DNA of 64,000 bases from Lumbricus rubellus (GCA_945859605.1 OX243825.1:3756543-3820542); one strand, 5' to 3'; counted from the stretch's first letter, positions 47,701 through 56,864 are shown. The notes: a model not told the origin generated them from the sequence alone. Numbers and translations are program-made.

Positions 47701-50445
47701 CACTAGATCCTCGCTACTACCATTATTTCTTAGCTATATGCATACAGGTTTTCTCTATGTGAAACAGAAGAAACACAAGAATTTAGCAAAATGGTGCCGT
47801 TTCGTTTGAGTACGAAAATAGGCAGAACTCTATCGATAACATTTAAATATTTTATTAAGCAGGCGTTTAAAACGTTGAAGTATGTTTAACCTTTAACCTT
47901 TTTCACAGGTTAGCTTAGAACCGTTTTTAGATTTGATTTGATTTAGTATTTTTCTTGAACGTTTAACAATAATTTGCCCGTCTTCGTGGAGTTGCTCTTA
48001 ACCTTGCTCAGTTATTATGCTAACTAAAGTCATAACTCTATCAATAACATTTAGGCCTAAATATTTAATTAGGCAGGCGTTTAACATGATTTAATTTGCA
48101 CGAGGGTAATTGGTTACACCACAGTAAAGTTAATTTAGGATAGGCTTAGGCAGCGCTGTACGTCTGACAAATACAAGGAGACTGGTAAAGAGATTAACGC
48201 GTGAAAGAACAAGCTCACACTGTGGCATGGGGGGTAATTGTCCGGGGGGTAATTGGTACGGGGGGTAGTTGTTCGGGGGGTAATTGGCACGGGGGGTAGT
48301 TGTCCGGGGGTAATTGTCCTGGGGGGTAATTGTCCAGGGGGTAATTGTCGGGGGGTAATTGTCCGGGGGGTAATTGTCCAGGGGGTAACTGTCCTGTCAC
48401 CGGCCGCCGCGTATAGAGACCATGAGCAGGTTTTTCACTCGTGCGCTTGTGAGCTTCGGCATGAAACTCTCAGTGTCCGTTCTGCAGTCGGGAGTGCCTC
48501 TGAGTAGTGAAGAGGCGCTATAGCAAATGCGAAAATAAATAAATAGCCTAGTTTCTCACGATTACGATAAAGGTAGGTTATAAACTGAGGCTTGGTGGAC
48601 AGTATTTATTACCTGACTGTAGGATTTGAAAAGCTGTTGAGTTTGCTGCGTGAAGTTTTCCTCTCACAACATTCGTTGCCACGCATCTATACCAATTCAA
48701 ACCAGCAATAAATTGAAAGACGGGATGGTGCTTTTCTTTCGAAATATCCTTCCAGGTCGCATCCGTTTTCTCATCCATCACTTGCCATTTGATACTTGGA
48801 GCCGGATACCCATCTGCCGTACAAGTGATAATGTCTTCAGGAGAATAGACTGTAGACGATGATGAAAAATTAACATTCCTGACGGAATCTGAATCATAAA
48901 ATGAAAAGTGCAGCTGATTAGCAAACAACTGCATCTTAAACAGACTAAAATGGAGACGTGCAAAATAACAAGAAGACACATTTTATAGGCCTATTACTTG
49001 CCTAAGTGAATTTAATTCAACGCAGTCATGTTTGTGAAATCCTTCCTCCATTATGAATTTTTACAGGGTCAATCACAAACGTAGGCTATATCACGTACAT
49101 CATAAAGCAGTAAACGTGGTGTTGTATTATCACGCAGTAGGCCTATTTGATTGATAAAGAATGATAAAGATGTACATGATCAATCAATCAATCAACAAAT
49201 CAATAAATTATATCAACCAATCAATCAGCCAGTCAATCAATCACAAAATCAACCAGTCGGTTCTAGGACAATTGGTCACACGATGATCAGTCATTATAGG
49301 ACGACCTATAATAATATTATGCACGCATGGTCATAAGGTCTGTCCGGTGTCACGAAATAAAGTCTCCCCCCGATACAAAGTCTCCCCCCGAAACAGAGTC
49401 TCCCCTGGCTGAAAATCTGTTTTGGAATACTTTTTCTGGTGTAAAGGTATCTATATGTTCGTGTTAAATAACGTGTTATCGTGTTAGCAACGTAAACTAA
49501 CGGTTTGATATGCTCATCTATTAATTTGATGCGACTGTAGGCGATTTCACGATCAACGGAAGAGACTTTGTTTCGTGGGCGGAGGAAATATTCTCTCCCC
49601 CGGAGACTTTATTTCAGAATATAGTCTCCGGGGGGCGAATTTATTTTAGAACAGATCCTCCGGGGGAGAATCTATTTCGAAATAAAGTCTCCGGGGGGAG
49701 ACTTTTAGGGGGGAGACTCTGTCACGCGACACCGGCATTCGACAATTATTGGTCATAGGATAATCGGTCATTATAGCCAAATAAGCGACGTGAATCTTAT
49801 TTTTGACACAAATAAACCATTGGCAAAATATAAACAATCCACTCTATAGATAATTATTTGCAGAAAATTAAGGACATTCAGCATTTTAAACAAATAGGCC
49901 TACAATTAATGAAAAATCAAGAAACTTATTAGGTAGACCAATAACTTGCGGCATGACTTGAAAGAACTTAAAAGATACATGGAACTGATTGTAGCCTGTA
50001 AAAATTGGCATTAAATTTTAATAGGCCTACCATGAATACATTGAATAGACAACGTTGCATTAAATTATATTCTTTCATTAGGATTATTTTGGGCATTTTG
50101 TTGAACAGAAATACTTACACAGTACTTTGACGGCAGGTGTTTGACAAGTAGCATTCGGAATATTGTTTGTAGCCAAACCTCCAATCGATTTTTTATTGCT
50201 ATCAGTTTCAATTGCAAACGAAGTTACACAGGTGAATGATGGAACCTCAGGTGTAGAAGCAACAACAGAGTAAGATCGTCTGATAGTTTTTCCACTACCG
50301 ACAGCCATTGTTGCATTTCCCACTCCTTCCAAGACAACTGATGGTCTGTTAGTTGCATTGTAAGTTACTTCGCATGTCACACGCACTTCATCCCCTTCCA
50401 TTGTTTCATTGAGATGCCCATTTACCGAACATATGGGTTGAGTCT
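44688..50445 (-). CDS. Ig receptor gene B (partial): Ig, Ig, TM, ITAM tail
   Basis: Tandem paralogue of gene A. Exons: 50119-50445 (Ig2-type, 327 nt, same length as in A), 48613-48888 (Ig3-type), 46447-46632 (stalk and TM: LCGLGIGIGFIAAVILSTVI, then FAIL), 45529-45626 (tail 1, 98 nt, phase 1 in and 0 out) and 44688-44783 (tail 2, stop TAG). The phases agree throughout and give 326 residues plus stop. The tail ends SPYESLGGERVAAEYMSLDQ before RQKAKP, a textbook ITAM. The TM exon carries a 21-nt duplication (RRTQTLG twice). The signal peptide and Ig1 exon are not found. They must lie right of the window or have been lost, since 50446-64000 is repeats. Probably an activating immune-type receptor; the function is inferred from architecture. 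Confidence 0.82.
45301..45505 (-). repeat. tRNA-derived SINE, copy 3
   Basis: Same family as 43874-44085 in reverse: tail (AGCGCCCCTTCAAGC), body (GCTTCACGCCGAAGCGCTGA), B box (GGTTCGAATCC on minus) and head (GTGGTGTAGTGGG on minus). It lies between the two tail exons of receptor B. Confidence 0.88.
45529..45626 (-). CDS. receptor B first tail exon
   Basis: Begins after CTCTTTTTTATAG and reads DDVVQRMEAEMCPSC, then SVSLPPIPIAESSL, and ends at GTAAGCC. It is clearly the paralogue of 23978-24072, but the tyrosine of the VMYASI motif in A has no counterpart here. Confidence 0.78.
45660..46015 (-). mobile_element. 3' end of non-LTR retrotransposon (fragment b family)
   Basis: The minus frame reads [20 protein letters not shown], then [16 protein letters not shown] and LKTCLFLG, ending [16 protein letters not shown] and a short simple tail. 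Very similar to 17620-17985, so a fairly recent family. Inserted just upstream of the tail 1 exon of receptor B. Confidence 0.82.
46872..47215. mobile_element. 344-bp hAT-like MITE, TSD CCATAAAG
   Basis: Ends CAGGGGTGTCAAACC and CTTTGACACCCCTG, with the perfect 8-bp duplication CCATAAAG at 46864-46871 and 47216-47223. The CGGGCCA-rich subterminal sequence is typical of this widespread hAT MITE type. Lies in a receptor B intron. Confidence 0.93.
47300..48527 (+). repeat. tRNA-SINE split by a foldback element
   Basis: The SINE head with a B box (AGATTCGAATTCACC) at about 47300-47367 continues at 48402-48527 with the body (CTTCGGCATGAAACTC) and tail (GGAGTGCCTCTGAGTAGTGA, then AGGCGCTATAGC). 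The 1.03-kb element at 47368-48401 interrupts it. Confidence 0.8.
47368..48401. mobile_element. foldback-like element with GACAATTACCCCC minisatellite arms
   Basis: Both ends are arrays of about 13-bp units, GGACAATTACCCC on the left (to about 47525) and inverted on the right (from about 48230). Inside them is a perfect-looking inverted segment (CTTGTTCTCTCACGCGTTAA versus its complement). The direct duplication GGCCGCCGCG (9-10 bp; 47358-47367 and 48402-48411) suggests a Mutator-like insertion type. Pro/Leu/Gln-rich frames through the arms are repeat artefacts. Confidence 0.85.
49344..49735. mobile_element. palindromic element with GTCTCCCCCC arms
   Basis: Ends CCGGTGTCACG and CGCGACACCGG are inverted. 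Inside them, AAAGTCTCCCCCCGA-type units repeat and are inverted at the right (GGGGGGAGACTTT). No clear short duplication, but an imperfect direct repeat of about 38 bp (GACAATTGGTCA...TCAGTCATTATAG) flanks it (about 49265-49300 and 49741-49780). Lies in a receptor B intron. Confidence 0.65.
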
Positions 50446-50639
50446 CTGTAACATTTAGAAATTAATTGTGAGTTGCGACTCTTTGGCGGTTCCAAAAAAT
50501 ACTAAAACACTGTCTATTGCTCCAATAGTCGGTTGCCAAAACGCGGAGATAGGCCTTTTTAGTCACATTATTAAACTTCAATCTAGATGCATAGTTTTTA
50601 TCTGATCGTACTGTCGGTTGTGTTTGAAAGTTGCGTGTG

Positions 50640-50722
50640 GCTAATTATAATTATGTTGTTACTACTATTATTATCACTACTGCTACTGCTGCTGCTGCTG
50701 CTGCTGCTACTGCTACTGCTAT

Positions 50723-50773
<51 letters not shown>

Positions 50774-50969
50774 CACCACCACCACCACCACCACCACCAC
50801 CACCACCACCACCACCACCACCACCACCACCACCACCACCACCACCACCACCACCACCACCACCACCACCACCACCACCACCACCACCACCACCACCACC
50901 ACCACCACCACCACCACCACCACCACCACCACCACCACCACCACCACCACCACCATCACCACCACCACC

Positions 50970-51011
<42 letters not shown>

Positions 51012-51012
51012 G

Positions 51013-51078
<66 letters not shown>

Positions 51079-51095
51079 AAACTACCACTATTACT
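50640..51095. repeat. compound trinucleotide array (CTG/ACT/ACC)n
   Basis: About 450 bases of uninterrupted triplets: CTG, ACT, then about 70 ACC units, then ACT again, all in one phase. Poly-Thr, poly-Pro, poly-Leu and poly-Val frames through it are artefacts. Confidence 0.95.
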
Positions 51096-51104
51096 ATTAC
51101 TATT

Positions 51105-51227
51105 AATTTTTTTAAATTGCCCGAGGTAGTAAGGATCCCTCGGGCTGTAAAAGTGTAAAAGAATAAAATCAGGTTATAGGTTCTCGTCTCCAACGTAGTG
51201 CTCAAAAGTGCCTCTAAATGCCACGGC
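51105..51227 (-). mobile_element. 3' end of RLE-type non-LTR element abutting the triplet array
   Basis: The minus strand reads AFRGTFEHYVGDENL then stop, the same C terminus as in the copies at 61021-61251 (AFRGTFADQDNEE) and near 63590. A short 3' UTR with the hairpin GCCCGAGG...CCTCGGGC follows (51120-51146). Its 3' end meets the trinucleotide array. Confidence 0.75.
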
Positions 51228-51588
51228 ATGACAAAATGCCGCACGACAAAATGTCGCCAACAAAATGTCGCGGACAAAATGTCGCAGAGACAATAATTAT
51301 GTCGCAGGACAAATGTCGTCGACAAAATGTTGCCGACAAAATGTCGCCGACAAAATGTCGCCGACAAAATGTCGCCGACAAAATGCCGTGGATGATTCTA
51401 CATTCCATTCTACATTCTACCCAAAATAAGAGGCTTCGATCTATTTGAAGTTTCAAGTATATCTTGCGAGGAGGTAGTGACCAAGGGTTAAAGAAGACGG
51501 ATCTGAGACAAAGCTTGTAGAATGTAGATAGTACACAGCGTTACAAAGAATCAAAGGACATCAAAAAGAAAAGAAATGCAGAAAAGAG

Positions 51589-52518
51589 TGTCGCGAACCT
51601 GGGATTTTCCCCCTGAGCCGTCCCCCTGGATTTCCCCCCAGGCCATGTTCTGCTCTCGGCTTGTGTTCCCTAGGCTCCGCCTCCCGGCTTCTGTTCCCCG
51701 GCTTGTGTTCCCTAGGCTCCGCCTCCCGGCTTCTGTTCCCCGGCTTGTGTTCTCCGGCTTGTGTTCCCGGCTTCTGTTCCCGGCTTGTGTTCCCTAGGCC
51801 CCGCCTCCCGGCTTCTGTTCCTCGGCTTGTGTTCTCCGGCTTGTGTTCCCGGCTTCTGTTCCCGGCTTGTGTTCCCTAGGCTCCGCCTCCCGACTTCTGT
51901 TCCCCGGCTTGTGTTCTCCGGCTTGTGTTCCCGGCTTGTGTTCCCTAGGCTCCGCCTACTGGCTTGTGTTCCTCGGCTTGTGTTCCCCGGCTTGTGTTCT
52001 CCGGCTTGTGTTCCCGGCTTGTGTTCCCTAGGCTCCGCCTCCCGGCTTCTGTTCCTCGGCTTGTGTTCCCTAGGCCCCGCCTCCCGGCTGGGACAAGCTA
52101 TAAATAGAGGACGAGAGGGAAGATAGTCGGTCAGCCGCAGAGAGTCAGCCTGAGAGAGTCGTTGTGAAGCCAGTTCGAAGCCAGTCGTTGTGAGGTCAGT
52201 CCGGAGCTCGAGGTCAGCCTGAGAGAGTCGTTGTGACGTTAGTCGGTCAGTCTGGGGTTCAGTTCCGCAGTGATAATTAGACAGTCGTTGCGTGCTTTAA
52301 TTACGTGCTGCTATTGTGAAGAGTTAATAAACTATTGAAAAGAACTCTGTGTCTTCAGTATTTCTCGTGGGGAAAAGACGTTCTGTGACTCTGGTTCGAA
52401 TAGCCGTCGGCAGAAGTGGTGTAAGTCCTTCGAAATACCACGAAGGCCGAACTTACGCTCCCGGGGAGCGACACGCGTGCCTTACAGCAGACCGGCAGAT
52501 CCCGTAGTTTACGTTACA
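51589..52518 (+). repeat. 5' LTR
   Basis: Begins TGTCGCGAACC and ends TTTACGTTACA (TG...CA). U3 contains a CCGGCTTGTGTTC minisatellite (51650-52090) and a TATA box, CTATAAATAGAGG (about 52099-52111). AATAAA is at 52327-52332. The primer site that follows starts TGGTACCAGAAGTGGGG (52520). Confidence 0.9.
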
Positions 52519-52576
52519 CTGGTACCAGAAGTGGGGTTCTTGAAGTTCTGCCGACGACAACCCGAGTCAACCGAGA

Positions 52577-54850
52577 ATGCTGACGGAAGACGACGAGATC
52601 ACGATCCAGTATCCGAGGCCTGGTGGAATCCGCACGCCACCCGACTTGCCTACGCCTGCAGCCCGCAGATCGACAATGGAGAGACCGCCGGACCGGAACG
52701 TTATGATCGAAGTACTCGGTTCCGACGACGATGAGACACCGGCGACGATGAGCTACCGAGAAAGGACTGACCGACTGGCTGCGAGGTCAGAATTGGAGAA
52801 CCTTGGGAAACTGCTGCGAAGCCGACCCGCACCGATGAAACCCGGACGATTTGATGGGACCGGTTTGCTGGAGTCGTTTCTGGTGCAATTCGAGGTTTGC
52901 GCCCGCCACAACAGATGGACGGCGTCGGAAAAGGTCGACCACTTACGGTGTGCGTTGGAAAAGGCAGCGACGCAACTTCTCTGGGACTTCGGAGCGCAGC
53001 AGAACGTAAGCTACGAGGAATTGGTGGAACGTCTCCGGCAGAGATACGGGGCAGAAGGTCAGGCTAAAACCTTCCGTGCCCAGCTGTATTATCGTCGCCA
53101 ACGAGCGGAGGAAAGTCTGAGTGATCTGCTTCACGAGATTCGCCGTCTCGTCGTATTGGCGTATCCCGTTCCATCCAACGAGACGACCCAGATCATCGCG
53201 AGAGACTCGTTCCTTGAGGCCATGCGAGACCGTGAACTTTCGCTGAAAGTTCGAGAGAGGGAGCCAAAGACTCTCGATGAAGCTTACCGCACTGCGCTAC
53301 GTCTGGAAGCCTACCAGAGGACGAACGACTCCGACGACCGCAGAAGGCCTTCCAACCGCATCAGGGGTACTCAAGAGACTGACGTGAGTACCCAGATCCA
53401 GTCTACGCTTGACCGGTTCCTGGAGACGCAGCGAGACGACCAACGTCGATGGCAACGCGAGATGGAGAGACGGATCGACCAACAGTTCCAGGAGCTGCGA
53501 GGCCGAGCTCCGACTAACGACGATCTGGGGCGCGACGATCGCCCCGGAAACCGCAGCTTCAGCGACCCACGCCAGGAAGGTTCGAGACGGGGTGTGACCT
53601 GCTACAACTGCAACCGAGCGGGTCATATCTCCCGCAAATGTCGACAGCCGCGACGCCCTCCCAATCGCCGTAACGACGTCGGAACGAGTGAAACAGAGGA
53701 ACCGACGTCACCGGAACCGCCGGTGGCCATGAACCACACGACTCGTCCGAGGTTGCCGAACCGCGCCAGTAACAACGCTGTTTACATCCGCGGGACAATC
53801 AACGGACGACCGCAGATGTGCTTGATCGACACTGGATCGGAAGTCAGCCTGATCCCATCTACGAGTGTCGACGGGTTAGAACTACGTTCATGTAATCGTT
53901 CTTTGATGGCTGCTAATGGGTCTGATATTAGGGTCCTTGGTGAGGTCCCGGTCCCCATTAAAATTGGGAGAGGTTTTAATATCCCGGCCACGTTTCTGGT
54001 GTCCGACCAGATTACCGAGCCCATGTTAGGCATGGATTGGCTCAGGCAACACCGCTGTAGATTAGGATTCGGTGTCGGTGCATTATTTGTTGGACGTAGG
54101 CGCATTTCTTTAGTGCGAGGTAACGGGTCCACGTGGTGTCGTAGGGTGATGGTTGCGGAGGAGGTTGTAGGGCCTCCTAAGTCGCAGAGCGAAGTCCCTG
54201 TTAAGTCTGTGTATGGGGATTCTACCACGGTCGCTCCCGCTTGGATTACGGAGACCCAAGAGGTTCAACCAGGGATTCATCTTGCCCGTGTAGAGGTAGA
54301 TGCTAGGATTAAAACCCAGGTGAGAGTAGTGGACTTGGTTAATGAGACCCCGTTTAGTGAGGCACTGTCAGCAGATTTGCCGGAAGAGGTATCTTCCGAG
54401 ACCCGAGAACATGTAAAGGAATTGCCAGTTAAATTTAGAGATGTTTCGGTAAGCGATGGTGTGAAAGCGCCTGAGCTTATGGATCCGCCCATAAGGCGTA
54501 AATTATTGCCGCAGAGAAAGTCTGCGCAGAGAGATGTAGTTAGTTTATTGTCGGCCCTGGTAATGCTTATGGTTTTCCTGAGCGTAATTTTCAGTGATCC
54601 TAGGAGAGTGGAAGCCGTCCCGATGGTTAATTTAGAGGCTATTTCTGTTGCCCGAGCACTCGTGAATATTGTTATTGTCGGACACGGGGCCCATTTACGA
54701 ATCTATTTGTATCCGGGAACGAAATTTGTGGGGATCCTTTTTCGGAAGCGTTGCAAAATTCTGGGGAGAGTTATTTACAGCCATCAGGGAAGTAGGGACG
54801 AGGGACGGGTCAACAGGTCGGCCCGATCTATGGACGACCCGCAGCTATGA
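52577..54850 (+). CDS. Gag-protease polyprotein of LTR element, pol deleted
   Basis: 757 residues. A Gag region (about 95-260; LESFLVQFEVCARHNRW-type start) is followed by a CCHC knuckle, CYNCNRAGHISRKC (about 341-354), and an aspartic protease with CLIDTGSEVSLIP (about 414-426) and a later MLGMDWL. After residue about 560 the RT domain is not found. The frame runs on into a hydrophobic piece, LLSALVMLMVFLSVIF (about 656-671), and an unrecognised basic C terminus. This looks like an in-frame deletion that joined protease to sequence from near the 3' end. The start at 52577 is the first ATG after the primer site; 52676 is an alternative. Confidence 0.88.
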   Translation: MLTEDDEITIQYPRPGGIRTPPDLPTPAARRSTMERPPDRNVMIEVLGSDDDETPATMSYRERTDRLAARSELENLGKLLRSRPAPMKPGRFDGTGLLESFLVQFEVCARHNRWTASEKVDHLRCALEKAATQLLWDFGAQQNVSYEELVERLRQRYGAEGQAKTFRAQLYYRRQRAEESLSDLLHEIRRLVVLAYPVPSNETTQIIARDSFLEAMRDRELSLKVREREPKTLDEAYRTALRLEAYQRTNDSDDRRRPSNRIRGTQETDVSTQIQSTLDRFLETQRDDQRRWQREMERRIDQQFQELRGRAPTNDDLGRDDRPGNRSFSDPRQEGSRRGVTCYNCNRAGHISRKCRQPRRPPNRRNDVGTSETEEPTSPEPPVAMNHTTRPRLPNRASNNAVYIRGTINGRPQMCLIDTGSEVSLIPSTSVDGLELRSCNRSLMAANGSDIRVLGEVPVPIKIGRGFNIPATFLVSDQITEPMLGMDWLRQHRCRLGFGVGALFVGRRRISLVRGNGSTWCRRVMVAEEVVGPPKSQSEVPVKSVYGDSTTVAPAWITETQEVQPGIHLARVEVDARIKTQVRVVDLVNETPFSEALSADLPEEVSSETREHVKELPVKFRDVSVSDGVKAPELMDPPIRRKLLPQRKSAQRDVVSLLSALVMLMVFLSVIFSDPRRVEAVPMVNLEAISVARALVNIVIVGHGAHLRIYLYPGTKFVGILFRKRCKILGRVIYSHQGSRDEGRVNRSARSMDDPQL

Positions 54851-55475
54851 CCGGGCGGAAACACGCCCGAAGCGGACAGTGCGCAGACCGGCCCGCTATC
54901 AAGATTGATTTGCTGAACGTGCGGTAAAGGTTTTAATTCCTGAATTGACAGTGCGTAGGAACTTAGTCCATGTCGGTGGACATCGTTTAATAACGTTCGA
55001 AATAGTCCCGCGGAGACTTTTTCGTATACTCGTGTTGCCGAGTGGCATATTTCCTCTAGTTCACGTTATCTTGTAACTTGGAATTGATAGAGACAGTACT
55101 AGAAGCTTCCTAGATTACGATGTGCTTTGTTTTTAGCCCGTTGGCTATTTGTTTACGTCGAATTACGATTGCGATGATTGATACGGAGACATTTTGAGAG
55201 ATTACTTAATGATCGGTTACATTTACAGAGACTTAATCTCGGGTGAAGTTGGCCCGTTGGCCACGCTTTGGTGGAACAGTTTTGTTAAGAGGTCGAGGAA
55301 CGACCAGAGACTCTATGGACTTGGCTCGTTGGCCGATTTAGAACCGTTGAGACTTTTTGGCCCGTTGGCCGTTTTATGCTTTTGTTATGGCTATTTTTTC
55401 TGTTGTTGAGCCATGTGGCTCGAGACTTTTTCTATTATGGGAATGGGGACATCCCCAATCGTAGTGGAAGGAGGA

Positions 55476-56864
55476 TGTCGCGAACCTGGGATTTTCCCTC
55501 TGAGCCGTCCCCCTGGGTTTCCCCCCAGGCCATGTTCTGCTCTCGGCTTGTGTTCCCTAGGCTCCGCCTCCCGGCTTCTGTTCCCCGGCTTGTGTTCCCT
55601 AGGCTCCGCCTCCAGGCTTCTGTTCCCCGGCTTGTGTTCTCCGGCTTGTGTTCCCGGCTTCTGTTCCCGGCTTGTGTTCCCTAGGCCCCGCCTCCCGGCT
55701 TCTGTTCCTCGGCTTGTGTTCTCCGGCTTGTGTTCCCGGCTTCTGTTCCCGGCTTGTGTTCCCTAGGCTCCGCCTCCCGGCTTCTGTTCCCCGGCTTGTG
55801 TTCTCCGGCTTGTGTTCCCGGCTTGTGTTCCCTAGGCTCCGCCTACTGGCTTGTGTTTCTCGGCTTGTGTTCCCCGGCTTGTGTTCTCCGGCTTGTGTTC
55901 CCGGCTTGTGTTCCCTAGGCTCGGCCTCCCGGCTTCTGTTCCCCGGCTTGTGTTCTCCGGCTTGTGTTCCCGGCTTCTGTTCCCGGCTTGTGTTTCTTAG
56001 GCCCCGCCTCCCGGCTTCTGTTCCTCGGCGTGTGTTCTCCGGCTTGTGTTCCCGGCTTCTGTTCCCGGCTTGTGTTCCCTAGGCCCCGCCTCCCGGCTTC
56101 TGTTCTCCGGCTTGTGTTCTCCGGCTTGTGTTCCCGGCTTGTGTTCCCTAGGCTCCGCCTACCGGCTTCTGTTCCTCGGCTTGTGTTCCCCGGCTTGTGT
56201 TCTCCGGCTTGTGTTCCCGGCTTGTGTTCCCTAGGCTGGGACAAGCTATAAATAGAGGACGAGAGGGAAGATAGTCGGCGAAGATCCTGCGTGGTCGAGT
56301 GGGTTGTAGCCCGCTCGCCGCGCCGGCGGCCCGGGTTCAATTCCCGGTCGGATCTTTACAGCGGGTAGCTCGGTCGCAATATAAACGTGGAGTGTGAGGT
56401 TGTTCTCTGCCTCCGACACTAATCATCTTCGATATGAAACAGTGTCGTTAAGCCCTGAACATTAATTAAGATAGTCGGTCAGCCGCAGAGAGTCAGCCTG
56501 AGAGAGTCGTTGTGAAGCCAGTTCGAAGCCAGTCGTTGTGAGGTCAGTCCGGAGCTCGAGGTCAGCCTGAGAGAGTCGTTGTGATGTTAGTCGGTCAGTC
56601 TGGGGTTCAGTTCCGCAGTGATAATTAGACAGTCGTTGCGTGCTTTAATTACGTGCTGCTATCGTGAAGAGTTAATAAACTATTGAAAAGAACTCTGTGT
56701 CTTCAGTATTTCTCGTGGGGAAAAGACGTTCTGTGACTCTGGTTCGAATCGCCGTCGGCAGAAGTGGTGTAAGTCCTTCGAAATACCACGAAGGCCGAAC
56801 TTACGCTCCCGGGGAGCGACACGCGTGCCTTACCATACACCGGCAGATCCCGTTTTACGTTACA
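55476..56864 (+). repeat. 3' LTR, enlarged by minisatellite copies and a SINE
   Basis: Same start (TGTCGCGAACC) and end (TTTTACGTTACA) as the 5' LTR. It is 1389 bp instead of 930 because the CTTGTGTTC minisatellite has more units (55545-56237) and because a 189-bp SINE is inserted at 56279-56467. Confidence 0.9.
56279..56467 (+). repeat. second tRNA-derived SINE family, inserted in the 3' LTR
   Basis: A tRNA-like head with matching acceptor arms (AAGATCC and GGATCTT), an A box (TGGTCGAGTGG) and a B box (GGTTCAATTCC), a body of about 110 bp, and the end GTCGTTAAGCCCTGAAC. The 11-bp duplication AAGATAGTCGG is at 56268-56278 and 56468-56478. The empty site AAGATAGTCGGTCAGCC is at the same place in the 5' LTR (about 52122). 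Confidence 0.9.

Larger units (their letters stand above)
51589..56864 (+). mobile_element. LTR retrotransposon (Ty3/Gypsy-like), gag-protease only
   Basis: Two LTRs flank one gag-pro ORF. A purine tract (GTGGAAGGAGGA, 55464-55475) precedes the 3' LTR. A 4-bp AGAG flanks the element (51585-51588 and 56865-56868). There is no reverse transcriptase, RNase H or integrase, so the copy would need help in trans. The internal region 54900-55470 repeats a GCCCGTTGGC motif. Confidence 0.9.

Noticed and set aside
48253..48507. Gly/Val-rich and Pro/Gln/Leu-rich frames (also 47245-47541 and 48215-48400)
   Set aside because: Translations of the GGACAATTACCCC minisatellite arms.
50587..51367. Poly-Pro, poly-Thr, poly-Leu and poly-Val frames
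   Set aside because: Translation of the triplet repeat in different frames; not genes.
51576..52126. Frames with repeated SRLLFPGLCSP-type peptides in the LTRs (also 55376-56340)
   Set aside because: Translation of the U3 minisatellite, present in all frames; the LTR is noncoding.
56279..56360. A functional tRNA gene
   Set aside because: The tRNA-like fold is followed by a body of 110 bp and bounded by an 11-bp target duplication; it is the head of a SINE.
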